Origin: Saprospiraceae bacterium | GTDB lineage: Bacteria > Bacteroidota > Bacteroidia > Chitinophagales > Saprospiraceae | Reading direction: 5' to 3' | Length of the DNA: 64,000 nt | Assembly (NCBI GenBank): GCA_016715985.1 | Contig: JADJXD010000001.1 | Location: 620,001-684,000, forward strand | Part shown: in pieces, positions 18,161-26,488 of the stretch | Numbering within the stretch: the first letter of the stretch is position 1 | How the letters are laid out: each line of letters starts with the position of its first letter | Notes under the pieces: generated by a model | What the model was told of the DNA's origin: nothing | Databases searched by the model: none | What the model saw: the letters and a program-made list of their open reading frames with translations, nothing else | Translations under genes and position numbers: made by a program

Positions 18161-20290
18161 TTATTTATCTGTAGGCTTCAGCTTGATATCCGTACCTAAT
18201 CTTTGCAGATATGCTATCAAAGCAACAATTTCCTTTTTTTGAAGATTCTCCTGCTCAATTCCATCTTTTCCAATTCTTTCTGATATGAGTAGTGCCTGTG
18301 CTTCCAGATCTGCAACCGCTTTATCAGCATATCCATCCGGGTAAGGCGTCTTTAAAGCCTGTAATGTTTTGATTTTTGCAGCTGTATATTTAGTGTTAAT
18401 ATCATCTTCAAACAACCAGGGATATGCAGGCATGATAGAACCCGGAGACATGGAAGTCGGCTCAAGCATGTGGTTGTAATGCCAGCTGTCCGGATACTTA
18501 CCCCCCTGACGGTGAAGGTCAGGGCCTGTACGTTTACTACCCCATAAAAATGGTCTGTCATAGATAAATTCACCGGATTTGGAATACTCACCATATCTCT
18601 CAGTTTCTGACCTGAATGGCCTGATCATTTGTGAATGGCATCCAACACATCCTTCTCTGATATAAATATCCCGACCTTCCAACTCCAATGGTGTATAGGG
18701 CTGTACAGAAGCAATTTTAGGTATGTTGTTATCAATAATCATCATCGGAATGATTTCTACAAGTCCACCGATTAAAACCAGGACCGCACTTACAATCAGC
18801 ATCTGAATAGGTCTTCTTTCTATCCATCTGTGCCAGTGTTCACCTTTATGTGCTACATGTTCTTCACGGGGAGGTGAAGAAGCAGGTTGGTCGGCAATTA
18901 ATGACCCGTTTGCCACCGTTCTCCAGAGATTATAAACCATGATCAGGACACCCGCAAAATACATCAAACCACCCACAATACGTAACATATACATAGGTAA
19001 TATCTGTGTTACAGTCTCCAGAAAGTTGCCATAAACAAGAAATCCGTCTCCCGTAAATTGTTTCCACATCAGACTCTGCGTCCAACCAGCCCAATATAAT
19101 GGGATTGCATAAAACGCTATACCCAATGTCCCAATCCAAAAATGACTATTAGCTAATTTTACCGAGTGCAATTTGGTGTTATAAATTCGCGGAAGTAACC
19201 AATATAGGATACCGAAAGTTAACATACCGTTCCATCCTAATGCACCAATATGTACGTGGCCCACAGTCCAGTCCGTATAATGGCTGATGGCATTAATTGA
19301 TTTTACAGAAAGAAGTGGTCCTTCTAATGTCGCCATACCGTAAGCCGTAACGGCAACTACCATAAACTTCAGGATCGGGTCTGTTCTGACCTTATCCCAT
19401 GCACCTCTTAAAGTCAACAATCCATTCAACATACCACCCCAGGATGGAGCAATCAACATGATTGAAAATACCGTTCCTAAAGATTGCGCCCAATCAGGCA
19501 ATGAAGTATATAACAAGTGATGCGGACCTGCCCATATGTAAATAAATATCAAGGACCAGAAGTGGATAATAGACAATTTATAAGAGTACACAGGCCGATT
19601 GGCAGCTTTTGGTAAAAAGTAGTACATCAGTCCCAGATAGGGTGTGGTAAGGAAAAATGCTACTGCATTATGACCATACCACCACTGCACCAATGCAGCT
19701 TGAACACCTGCAAATACAGGAATACTTTTCATGAAGTGTATTGGAAGCTGCAAGTTATTGAATACATGCAGTACTGTTACCGTGATCCATGTCGCTATAT
19801 AAAACCAGATCGCAACATAAAGATGATTTTCTCTCCTTTTTAGTATGGTCCCGAACATATTGATACCAAAAACAATCCAAATTACAGCAATCGCAATATC
19901 AATAGGCCATTCCAATTCAGCGTACTCGTTGCTACTGGTATAACCCAAGGGTAATGAAACTGCTGCCGCCAGTATGATCAACTGCCAACCCCAAAAATGG
20001 ATGTTAGAAAGAAGATCACTGTACATTCTGGTTTTGAGTAATCTTTGAAGGGAGTAGTAAACCCCCATAAAAATTCCATTACCTACAAAAGCAAAAATGA
20101 CTGCATTTGTATGTAATGGTCTGATACGTCCGTAAGTTGTTTCAGCAATGCCAAAATTCATGGAAGGAAATACAAGCTGTGTCGCAGCCAAAAGCCCAAC
20201 CAGCATCCCGATTACCCCAAATGCAACGCAGGCAAAAGCAAAATTTCTGACAATTTTGTTGTCATAATTAAAAGTCTCAATATTAGCCAT
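18161..20290 (-). CDS. ccoNO: cbb3-type cytochrome c oxidase, fused CcoN-CcoO subunit
   Basis: A 709-residue fusion of the catalytic subunit I and the mono-haem subunit II. The CcoN part (about 1-465) has twelve or so membrane helices with His60 (haem b), the Cu(B) ligands His207 (WYGHN) and His257/258 (GPHH), and His345/His347 (GHVHIG). A linker with a second membrane anchor (about 495-520) leads to the CcoO part, with haem c motif CVGCH at 548-552 and an SMSPGSIMPAYPW loop carrying candidate Met ligands. Such fusions are typical of Bacteroidetes. The enzyme is a high-affinity terminal oxidase, so the organism can respire at low oxygen. It starts 22 bp after ccoS. Confidence 0.97.
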   Translation of the reverse strand: MANIETFNYDNKIVRNFAFACVAFGVIGMLVGLLAATQLVFPSMNFGIAETTYGRIRPLHTNAVIFAFVGNGIFMGVYYSLQRLLKTRMYSDLLSNIHFWGWQLIILAAAVSLPLGYTSSNEYAELEWPIDIAIAVIWIVFGINMFGTILKRRENHLYVAIWFYIATWITVTVLHVFNNLQLPIHFMKSIPVFAGVQAALVQWWYGHNAVAFFLTTPYLGLMYYFLPKAANRPVYSYKLSIIHFWSLIFIYIWAGPHHLLYTSLPDWAQSLGTVFSIMLIAPSWGGMLNGLLTLRGAWDKVRTDPILKFMVVAVTAYGMATLEGPLLSVKSINAISHYTDWTVGHVHIGALGWNGMLTFGILYWLLPRIYNTKLHSVKLANSHFWIGTLGIAFYAIPLYWAGWTQSLMWKQFTGDGFLVYGNFLETVTQILPMYMLRIVGGLMYFAGVLIMVYNLWRTVANGSLIADQPASSPPREEHVAHKGEHWHRWIERRPIQMLIVSAVLVLIGGLVEIIPMMIIDNNIPKIASVQPYTPLELEGRDIYIREGCVGCHSQMIRPFRSETERYGEYSKSGEFIYDRPFLWGSKRTGPDLHRQGGKYPDSWHYNHMLEPTSMSPGSIMPAYPWLFEDDINTKYTAAKIKTLQALKTPYPDGYADKAVADLEAQALLISERIGKDGIEQENLQKKEIVALIAYLQRLGTDIKLKPTDK

Positions 20291-20312
20291 AAATCAGTGG
20301 TTATAAAGTTAT

Positions 20313-20480
20313 TTAATGGTTTTCGTGTTTGTCGTTCAGCATGTCATCATCCAGCAATATCCGCATCGATGGAGTATGATCATCATCATATTGTCCGGAT
20401 CTGACTGCCCAAAAAAATGCGAGCAAAAACCCTCCGGCAACAATAATACTTATAATGATGAGATAAAGGATGATTTTCAT
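20313..20480 (-). CDS. ccoS: cbb3 oxidase maturation protein CcoS
   Basis: A 55-residue ORF between ccoI and ccoNO on the same strand. It starts MKIILYLIIIS, has a single membrane helix (about 2-26) and continues with the family pattern FFWAVRSGQYDD followed by an acidic tail. CcoS is needed to insert redox cofactors into cbb3 oxidase. Its place directly downstream of the copper ATPase ccoI is the usual one. Confidence 0.92.
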   Translation of the reverse strand: MKIILYLIIISIIVAGGFLLAFFWAVRSGQYDDDHTPSMRILLDDDMLNDKHENH

Positions 20481-20534
20481 TTAATAAGATGTTTAAATTT
20501 GACCACAAGGTAAGTGAGGTAAGGCTGTTTAAAA

Positions 20535-20548
20535 ATGATCTGAGTCAT
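20535..20548. promoter_or_regulatory. Crp/Fnr-type palindrome upstream of ccoS-ccoNO
   Basis: ATGATCTGAGTCAT has two 5-bp half-sites spaced by 4 bp, the geometry of an FNR/CRP-family operator, with one mismatch between arms. It lies in the 125-bp gap between ccoI and ccoS, 55 bp before the ccoS start, and resembles the perfect site before ccoI (23075). It may allow a second oxygen-controlled start for the structural genes. This is an inference from pattern and position. Confidence 0.4.
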
Positions 20549-20605
20549 ATTTACTGACGATCTGAATTAGTTTTCTGATAAAAGTCAGTGTTTTAATATT
20601 CCATC

Positions 20606-23014
20606 CTATCTTAGACTTTTTCTCATAAAATAATGAAACAAAAAATAACTGGACAAAACGCCGTAAATCATGACCGTCACTGAACTAAGTGGCATAAGTA
20701 TCGCTGCAATAACCGGTGAAAGTTGGCCTGTTACTGCAAAATACAAACCTATAGTATTATACAAAAATGCAAGAATAAAAGCACCGTAAATCAAATAAAC
20801 CGAACTTCTGAGAAATTTAAGATAACTCAAAAGAAAGCTGAATTTATCAGCTCCAATGATTGCGTCACACGCCGGAGTGAAATTATTACTCTCATCAGAG
20901 ATCACCAGACCGATATCACTTTGTTTTAAGGCACCCGCATCGTTAAGACCATCCCCGATCATCATTACAGTGCTTCCGTCTGCCTGTAGATTTTTGATAT
21001 ACTGAAGCTTGTCCGCAGGGCTTTGGTTAAAGTGTATCTTTGTACCGGAAGGGAAAATACTTTCGAGTCTTTGCCTTTCTTTGTCATTGTCTCCGGAAAG
21101 AATACTGATGGGGTATCCGGTTTCTAAATTATTTACCAAATGGGCTACTCCTTCCCGAAGTTTATTTTCAACATTAAAATTAATAACAGGTAAATCTCCA
21201 ATTTTAACAAACAAACCCTTTTTATTCACTTTTTCAGTATCAGTTAAAATATAATCAGCTGATCCGACTTTCACCGTTTTGCCATCAATGACCGCATGAA
21301 TTCCTTTTCCTGTTATCTCTTCAAAAAAATCACAATGTGAGTATGGTTGCCCTTCGAGATAACTAAATAAAGCCCGACTTACAGGGTGATTGGAATGCCC
21401 CACAGCCGTTTTTAATAGTCTGCTATGTTCTTCTGTTAATGGATATTCATTACTTCTAATCGTCATCTGCTGATTATCTGTCAATGTCCCTGTTTTATCG
21501 AAAACTATATGATCCACTTTTTGGATTCTCTCGATAGCCTGTACATTTTTAATAAACAGGCTTCTCCTACTCAGTATCCGAAGGATATTACCATAAGTAA
21601 AAGGAATAGCTAAAGCTAATGCACATGGGCATGCTACAATCAGTACCGCCGTAAAACTATTGAATGCCAATGAAGGATCAACAACCATCCAATAAGCAAG
21701 GGTAAGTAGTCCGATAATCAGAATGGTAACTGTAAAATATTTGCCCACTACATTGATCAATGATTGAGTGGATGCATCTTTATCCATTCTGAAACTATCA
21801 TCATCCCACAATTTTGTCAGATATGACTGATCTACATTTTTTGTCAAACATATTTCAAGATTGGATCCGGACTGCTTTCCTCCGGCAAAAACTTTGTCGC
21901 CCACAGATTTAATGACAGGCTCAGATTCTCCGGTGACAAAACTATAATCTATTTTACCTTTTCCGCTGATAATGGCACCATCTGCCGGAATTATCTCTTC
22001 GTTGCGGATTTGCAGATAATCTCCGGGGTTAAGTTTATCTAAAGTTACAGTACTCCAAATATTATCGATCTTTATATGAGCTGAAATGGGAAAATAAGAC
22101 TTAAAATCTCTGTCAAAAGAAATGGATTGAAAGGTAAACTGTTGAAACCACCTGCCTATCAACAGGAAAAAAACAAAACCAGCCAGACTATCGAGATATC
22201 CTTCACCTGTGTGACTTAAGATTTCATAAGTACTTCTGAAAAACAAGGTCAACATTCCCACCGCTATAGGAACATCTATACTTAATTTGCGGAATTTCAA
22301 CGTTCTGTATGCAGAAGTAAGGTAATCTTTCCCACTATACAATAATACTGGAATAGACAATGCAATATTAATATATCCAAGATAAAAGCGGAAATCAGAT
22401 TCTGCAAAACCAAAATATTCAGGAAAACTGAGTAACATGATATTACCAAATGAAAAACCTGCCAATCCTAATTTGTAAAGTAAGGTTTTGTCTGAAGCAA
22501 GATATTTTTGTTCTTCCAGTTTCCCCAGATTCAATTCAGGTTCATATCCTATCTTGGTTAATAAACTGACCAACTCGCGAAGTGATATTTTTTCTATATT
22601 GAATGTTATTACAGCTTCCTGCTTTAAAAAATTAACTCTGCTCGCCATGACTCCTTCATTCAGTTTATGAATATTTTCGAGCAGCCATACACATGAAGCA
22701 CAGTGTATCTGAGGTAATTTCAATAAAATTTTAGCGACATTGCCTTCATGAAATACTAATAATTTCTGAACAACTTCAGGGTCATCCAGAAATTCAAAGG
22801 ATTTCTGCCTTCCGTCCCTTTTACTGATACCGGGATTAGTCTCATAATGATAATAATCTCCCAGACCGTTTTCATTTAATAGTGTAAAAATTACCTCACA
22901 CCCATTGCAACAAAAATCAAGATCACTCTTTACAGGATGCTCATCAGGACAGACATCCCCGCAATGCGCACAAATCAAATCTTGTTTGGAAGGGTTACTA
23001 ATGATTTTGAACAT
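20606..23014 (-). CDS. ccoI: Copper-translocating P-type ATPase CcoI (FixI)
   Basis: An 802-residue P1B-type ATPase that supplies copper for cbb3 assembly. The FixI-type N-terminus carries a Cys-rich zinc-ribbon-like stretch (CAHCGDVC and CCNGC, residues 15-39) and then a heavy-metal-associated domain with CASC at 105-108. About eight membrane helices include the CPC motif (CPCALALAIP). The cytoplasmic domains show TGESEPV, the phosphorylation site DKTGTLTD and GDGLNDAGAL. I place the start at ATG 23014. A TTG at 23062 would sit 13 bp from a palindromic operator and would add 16 residues with no family support. It is the first gene of the oxidase operon. Confidence 0.96.
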   Translation of the reverse strand: MFKIISNPSKQDLICAHCGDVCPDEHPVKSDLDFCCNGCEVIFTLLNENGLGDYYHYETNPGISKRDGRQKSFEFLDDPEVVQKLLVFHEGNVAKILLKLPQIHCASCVWLLENIHKLNEGVMASRVNFLKQEAVITFNIEKISLRELVSLLTKIGYEPELNLGKLEEQKYLASDKTLLYKLGLAGFSFGNIMLLSFPEYFGFAESDFRFYLGYINIALSIPVLLYSGKDYLTSAYRTLKFRKLSIDVPIAVGMLTLFFRSTYEILSHTGEGYLDSLAGFVFFLLIGRWFQQFTFQSISFDRDFKSYFPISAHIKIDNIWSTVTLDKLNPGDYLQIRNEEIIPADGAIISGKGKIDYSFVTGESEPVIKSVGDKVFAGGKQSGSNLEICLTKNVDQSYLTKLWDDDSFRMDKDASTQSLINVVGKYFTVTILIIGLLTLAYWMVVDPSLAFNSFTAVLIVACPCALALAIPFTYGNILRILSRRSLFIKNVQAIERIQKVDHIVFDKTGTLTDNQQMTIRSNEYPLTEEHSRLLKTAVGHSNHPVSRALFSYLEGQPYSHCDFFEEITGKGIHAVIDGKTVKVGSADYILTDTEKVNKKGLFVKIGDLPVINFNVENKLREGVAHLVNNLETGYPISILSGDNDKERQRLESIFPSGTKIHFNQSPADKLQYIKNLQADGSTVMMIGDGLNDAGALKQSDIGLVISDESNNFTPACDAIIGADKFSFLLSYLKFLRSSVYLIYGAFILAFLYNTIGLYFAVTGQLSPVIAAILMPLSSVTVMIYGVLSSYFLFHYFMRKSLR

Positions 23015-23074
23015 ACTAAAAATATCAAGTTTAAAAATCAGCAGCAAATTTAAAGCATGCAATATAGTTAAAAT

Positions 23075-23088
23075 ATGACACAGGTCAT
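23075..23088. promoter_or_regulatory. Crp/Fnr-type operator between ccoI and a divergent oxidoreductase gene
   Basis: ATGACACAGGTCAT is a perfect 5-4-5 inverted repeat (ATGAC / GTCAT) placed 61 bp before the ccoI start. It has the spacing of FNR-family sites but not the E. coli sequence TTGAT-N4-ATCAA. A related copy lies before ccoS. Its place at the head of a microaerobic oxidase operon makes an oxygen- or redox-responsive Crp/Fnr regulator the best guess. Confidence 0.55.
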
Positions 23089-23196
23089 GAATTGGTAAAG
23101 TTGCCGTTTTATAAATTTTGTATTTCCAAAGTAAAATATAAATCTGTGCCCGTTTTGTCCGTCTCAGGCATATCTTTGCAGAGAATTCAGAACATT

Positions 23197-24771
23197 ATGG
23201 TCAGACAGGTAGAAGTCAAAATATTTCCGGATAAAATAAATGATGAAACATTTATCAGAAATCTTGTGAGTACTCAATTAAGAATCAGGTCCGGTCAGCC
23301 ATTTGAATTGGTCTTAAAGAAAAAATCAATTGATGCCAGAGGAAAAAGACCATTTTACATTATCAAAGCAGATGTTTATATAGATGAGAAATATGAATCA
23401 CCTGAACCTGTAAGCAATTTTTATAAAAATGTCCATGACAAACCGGTGGTGATTATCATCGGAGCAGGACCGGCAGGATATTTTGCCGGACTCGAATGTC
23501 TGATAGCGGGTTTGAAACCCATCATTTTAGAGAGAGGAAAGGATGTGCAGGCTCGCAGGAGAGACTTACGGGCTATTCAGCAATTCGGTGAAGTCAATCC
23601 TGATTCCAATTATTGTTTTGGCGAGGGCGGTGCAGGTACTTATTCTGATGGCAAATTGTACACCCGTTCACACAAACGTGGAGTGATAGAAAAAGTACTC
23701 AGACAGCTTGTCGAACATGGAGCAAATCCGGATATATTGATAGACGCACATCCGCATATTGGTTCCAATAAACTCCCGCAAATCATCGCCAATATAAGAG
23801 AAAGCATTGAGAAATATGGTGGTGAAGTCCATTTCGAAACAAAAGTGACTGATATTATTATCGAAAATTATTCTGTAACCGGGGTAAAAACCGGCAATGG
23901 AAAACACATCAATGGAGATCATATTATACTTGCAACAGGACACTCTGCCAGAGATATATATCAAATGTTGAACGATAAAGCCATCACTATCGAAGCAAAA
24001 CCGTTTGCGCTCGGATTAAGAATAGAGCACCCGCAATCTTTTATCGATGCTGTACAATACAAGCAGGAAAACCGTGAAGAAAACCTGCCGGCAGCCAGTT
24101 ATGGTGTAGTGAGTCAGGTAGAAGGGAAAGGCGTATTTTCATTTTGTATGTGCCCGGGAGGATTGGTGGTACCGGCTGCAACTGCTCCGGGTGAGATAGT
24201 GGTCAATGGAATGTCGCTAAGTCGGCGGGACAGTCCGTTTGCTAATTCAGGTTTTGTCACTTCTATTGAGATAGATGAATTGGAAGCGCATGGGTACAAA
24301 GGTGTTTTTGCGTCCCTGGAATTTCAAAAGGAAATAGAACAGTTGATGTTCAAAAGTGGTGATGGCTCTCAGAAAGCGCCGGCACAAAGAGTCACGGATT
24401 TTGTAAATGGTGTTGTGTCCGAAACCCTGAATCCAACATCATATATTCCGGGTCTTGTTTCTGCACCCCTGCACCGGTTACTACCACCCTTTTTATACAA
24501 AAGGTTAAGGGCAGGCCTTATTGACATTGATAAAAAAATGAAAGGTTATATTTCTGACAAAGCCAATATCATAGGAGTTGAGAGCAGAACTTCTGCCCCG
24601 ATCAAAATACCTCGTGAAAAAGAAACCTTGATGCATCCTCAAATAAAAGGTCTTTATCCCTGTGGTGAAGGTGCCGGGTATGCAGGAGGTATTTTATCTG
24701 CTGCCATGGACGGACAAAATGTTGTAAAAGCCATATTTTCAAAGATGGAAGCGATAGGTGATGCCGGTTGA
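23197..24771 (+). CDS. FAD-dependent dehydrogenase (COG2509-type NAD(P)/FAD oxidoreductase)
   Basis: A 524-residue flavoprotein. After an ~80-residue N-terminal module it shows the dinucleotide-binding GAGPAG (89-94), a CFGEGGAGTYSDGKLYTR segment and the C-terminal FAD motif around PCGEGAGYAGGILSAAMDG, the usual pattern of these proteins. The physiological substrate is not established. The frame is open back to a TTG at 23092, but that lies in the promoter region shared with ccoI. The ATG at 23197 (MVRQVEVKIFPD) fits the usual family start, and a TATCTTTG element lies 18 bp upstream of it. It is transcribed away from the oxidase operon. Confidence 0.88.
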   Translation: MVRQVEVKIFPDKINDETFIRNLVSTQLRIRSGQPFELVLKKKSIDARGKRPFYIIKADVYIDEKYESPEPVSNFYKNVHDKPVVIIIGAGPAGYFAGLECLIAGLKPIILERGKDVQARRRDLRAIQQFGEVNPDSNYCFGEGGAGTYSDGKLYTRSHKRGVIEKVLRQLVEHGANPDILIDAHPHIGSNKLPQIIANIRESIEKYGGEVHFETKVTDIIIENYSVTGVKTGNGKHINGDHIILATGHSARDIYQMLNDKAITIEAKPFALGLRIEHPQSFIDAVQYKQENREENLPAASYGVVSQVEGKGVFSFCMCPGGLVVPAATAPGEIVVNGMSLSRRDSPFANSGFVTSIEIDELEAHGYKGVFASLEFQKEIEQLMFKSGDGSQKAPAQRVTDFVNGVVSETLNPTSYIPGLVSAPLHRLLPPFLYKRLRAGLIDIDKKMKGYISDKANIIGVESRTSAPIKIPREKETLMHPQIKGLYPCGEGAGYAGGILSAAMDGQNVVKAIFSKMEAIGDAG

Positions 24772-24818
24772 AAATAAATTTTAAACAGGGGGATGCAAAT
24801 CAAATGTTTTGAAAGCTT

Positions 24819-24826
24819 ATCTTTGC
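24819..24826 (+). promoter_or_regulatory. Possible -7 element (TATCTTTG) of the DoxX-like gene
   Basis: TATCTTTG matches the Bacteroidetes -7 consensus TAnnTTTG and lies 63 bp before the ATG at 24890. No clear TTTG is found at the expected -33 distance. It argues against the upstream TTG at 24809 as a start codon, since that start would lie before the promoter. Confidence 0.35.
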
Positions 24827-24889
24827 CATGCGATAGTTCGGGACAAGATTTTTAGAGGTTTAAATAATTATCCGGAACATCCGGCAATC

Positions 24890-25306
24890 ATGAAAGATAT
24901 AGCAGAATTGTTAGGCAGGATATTTATTGCTTTTTTATTTATTAATGAAGCCATGGATTCATTGGTGTTTTTTGAAAAGTCCAAAGCTACAATGTCCGCC
25001 TATAATATAGTCTGGAAACAGGATTTGATTTTATCCATCGTAATTTTTGTTTTGATTTTTGGGGCTATTCTGGTGCTGATTGGCTATTACGCAAGTGTCG
25101 GTGCTTTTTTATTACTCTTATACTGGCTTCCGTTTACCTTGATAGTTTATTCATTTTGGAATGATCCACCTGAATACCAAAGGCTTCATGCCCTGATGTT
25201 TATGAGAAATCTGGCTTTGTGTGGCGGGTTGCTGATACTCATTGCAAACGGGGCCGGAAAGTACAGTATAAAAAGGTTAATATATGTGATGAAATTGCCC
25301 AAATAA
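24890..25306 (+). CDS. DoxX-like family membrane protein
   Basis: A 138-residue protein with four hydrophobic helices and the family's N-terminal LGRIFIAFLFINEAMDSL segment. DoxX-like proteins are small quinone-linked or redox-related membrane proteins whose exact role is mostly unknown. The ATG at 24890 gives the normal family length; the TTG at 24809 adds 27 polar residues before the first helix and overlaps a probable promoter. Confidence 0.8.
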   Translation: MKDIAELLGRIFIAFLFINEAMDSLVFFEKSKATMSAYNIVWKQDLILSIVIFVLIFGAILVLIGYYASVGAFLLLLYWLPFTLIVYSFWNDPPEYQRLHALMFMRNLALCGGLLILIANGAGKYSIKRLIYVMKLPK

Positions 25307-25386
25307 CATAATTAATTTAAAAGTAACTAAGTGTGAATAACATATTGCACATATTTTGTTGTAAAAAAAAATTAGTGGGAAGGTCG

Positions 25387-25436
25387 TCCCTTCAGGGATT
25401 GCGCCCGCCTGCTCCGAAGCGGGCAGGGGTAGCGGG
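25387..25436. repeat. GC-rich double-hairpin element upstream of tmk
   Basis: A short island far richer in G+C than its surroundings. It contains TCCCT-TC-AGGGA (25387-25398) and GCCCGC-10 nt-GCGGGC (25403-25424), followed by another GCGGG (25432-25436) that could pair with the same left arm. It sits between the DoxX-like gene and tmk and codes for nothing recognisable, although an ORF runs through it. It looks like a small palindromic intergenic repeat or a structured RNA leader. Confidence 0.5.
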
Positions 25437-25513
25437 ATACGTATTTACTTTCACAACTAGTAATTCTATAAAACTTTTTAATACGATAAGCACACAATAT
25501 CCAACTCTTTATT

Positions 25514-26140
25514 ATGTCAAAAAAAAACCTGTTTATTGCTTTTGAAGGAATTGACGGAAGTGGTAAGAGCACTCAGGTCAAACTGTTATCTGAAAAACTA
25601 AAATCTTCGGGCCACAAAGTTTATGCAACTTTTGAACCCACTGACAGCCCGATAGGTTCATTGATCCGAAATATTTTTAACCATAGAATTGAAGCAGACC
25701 ACAAAACTATCGCTGCACTTTTTGTAGCAGACCGATTGGATCACCTGCTGAATAAAACCAACGGTATCGTCCAAAAACTGGAACAAGGTTATACTGTCAT
25801 CACAGATCGCTACTATTTTTCATCATATGCATATCATGGTACCCACATGGATATGGATTGGGTAATCAGCAGTAATCAAATGGCAGCCGAAATCCTGAAG
25901 CCGGACGTAAATATCTATATCGATATGTTGCCCGAAGAAAGTATGGAAAGAATTAAAAGTACGAGAAGTAACATTGAAATGTACGAAACCCTGGAAAATC
26001 TGAAAGCGGTGCGAAGCAAATATTTGGAAGCATTTGAAAAACTATGTAGACAGGAAAATATTATTACGATTAACGGAAACCACTCCCTAGAAACAGTATC
26101 CCAAAATGTATGGGACGCCATCGCTGATTTGTTGAATTAA
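25514..26140 (+). CDS. tmk: Thymidylate kinase
   Basis: A 208-residue dTMP kinase, which makes dTDP for DNA synthesis. It has the P-loop GIDGSGKST (12-20), the DRYYFSSYAYHG substrate-binding segment, a DPTDSP-like FEPTDSPIG motif and a C-terminal Glu-rich helix. Length and motifs are standard. The start ATG lies 76 bp after the GC-rich hairpin element. Confidence 0.97.
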   Translation: MSKKNLFIAFEGIDGSGKSTQVKLLSEKLKSSGHKVYATFEPTDSPIGSLIRNIFNHRIEADHKTIAALFVADRLDHLLNKTNGIVQKLEQGYTVITDRYYFSSYAYHGTHMDMDWVISSNQMAAEILKPDVNIYIDMLPEESMERIKSTRSNIEMYETLENLKAVRSKYLEAFEKLCRQENIITINGNHSLETVSQNVWDAIADLLN

Positions 26141-26145
26141 AAAGA

Positions 26146-26165
26146 CCCTGCACCAGGAGGCAGGG
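26146..26165 (+). terminator. Hairpin after tmk
   Basis: CCCTGC-ACCAGGAG-GCAGGG forms a perfect 6-bp GC-rich stem 5 bp after the tmk stop codon. No T-tract follows, so it is either a weak terminator or an mRNA 3'-end stabiliser. Confidence 0.45.
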
Positions 26166-26488
26166 CCTATGCACACTGAATTGTAAACGGGAGTTCTTTT
26201 ATATATGGAGATTTTTCCCTGATTGGAAATGGATGAATGGTAATACTCGATTGTTCGAATCTTCCGGAGTAGAAAGCAACATTTTTCATTTTTTCCAAAC
26301 ATAATGCGACTTCTCTGAAGTTGTTAGATATTGATTCCGGAGGAATCATACTAAATTTGAAATAATGCAGTCCCCCTTTCTTTTGATTCCGGAGAGATCA
26401 CACAAATCGCCCAAATAATCGGATTCAATCATCAATGCATATGTCAAAGTAATGTTCTACTACTCTAAAAGTGAGCTACTATTCCAAA
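26166..26488. other. Intergenic region without convincing gene
   Basis: This stretch lies between the convergent tmk and TPR-protein genes. A 60-codon minus-strand ORF (26167-26349) has no recognisable features. On the plus strand, about 26370-26460, a short frame reads like the second helix of an AraC-type helix-turn-helix (ITQIAQIIGFNH) and then breaks, so it may hold a decayed regulator remnant. Nothing firmer is visible. Confidence 0.4.

Noticed and set aside
23015..23062. Sixteen-residue N-terminal extension of CcoI from a TTG start
   Set aside because: It would begin 13 bp from the perfect palindrome and adds nothing that resembles the family; the ATG at 23014 leaves room for a promoter.
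25333..25545. Plus-strand ORF running through the GC-rich element before tmk
   Set aside because: The translation is low complexity, follows the palindromes and overlaps the tmk start; no family resemblance.
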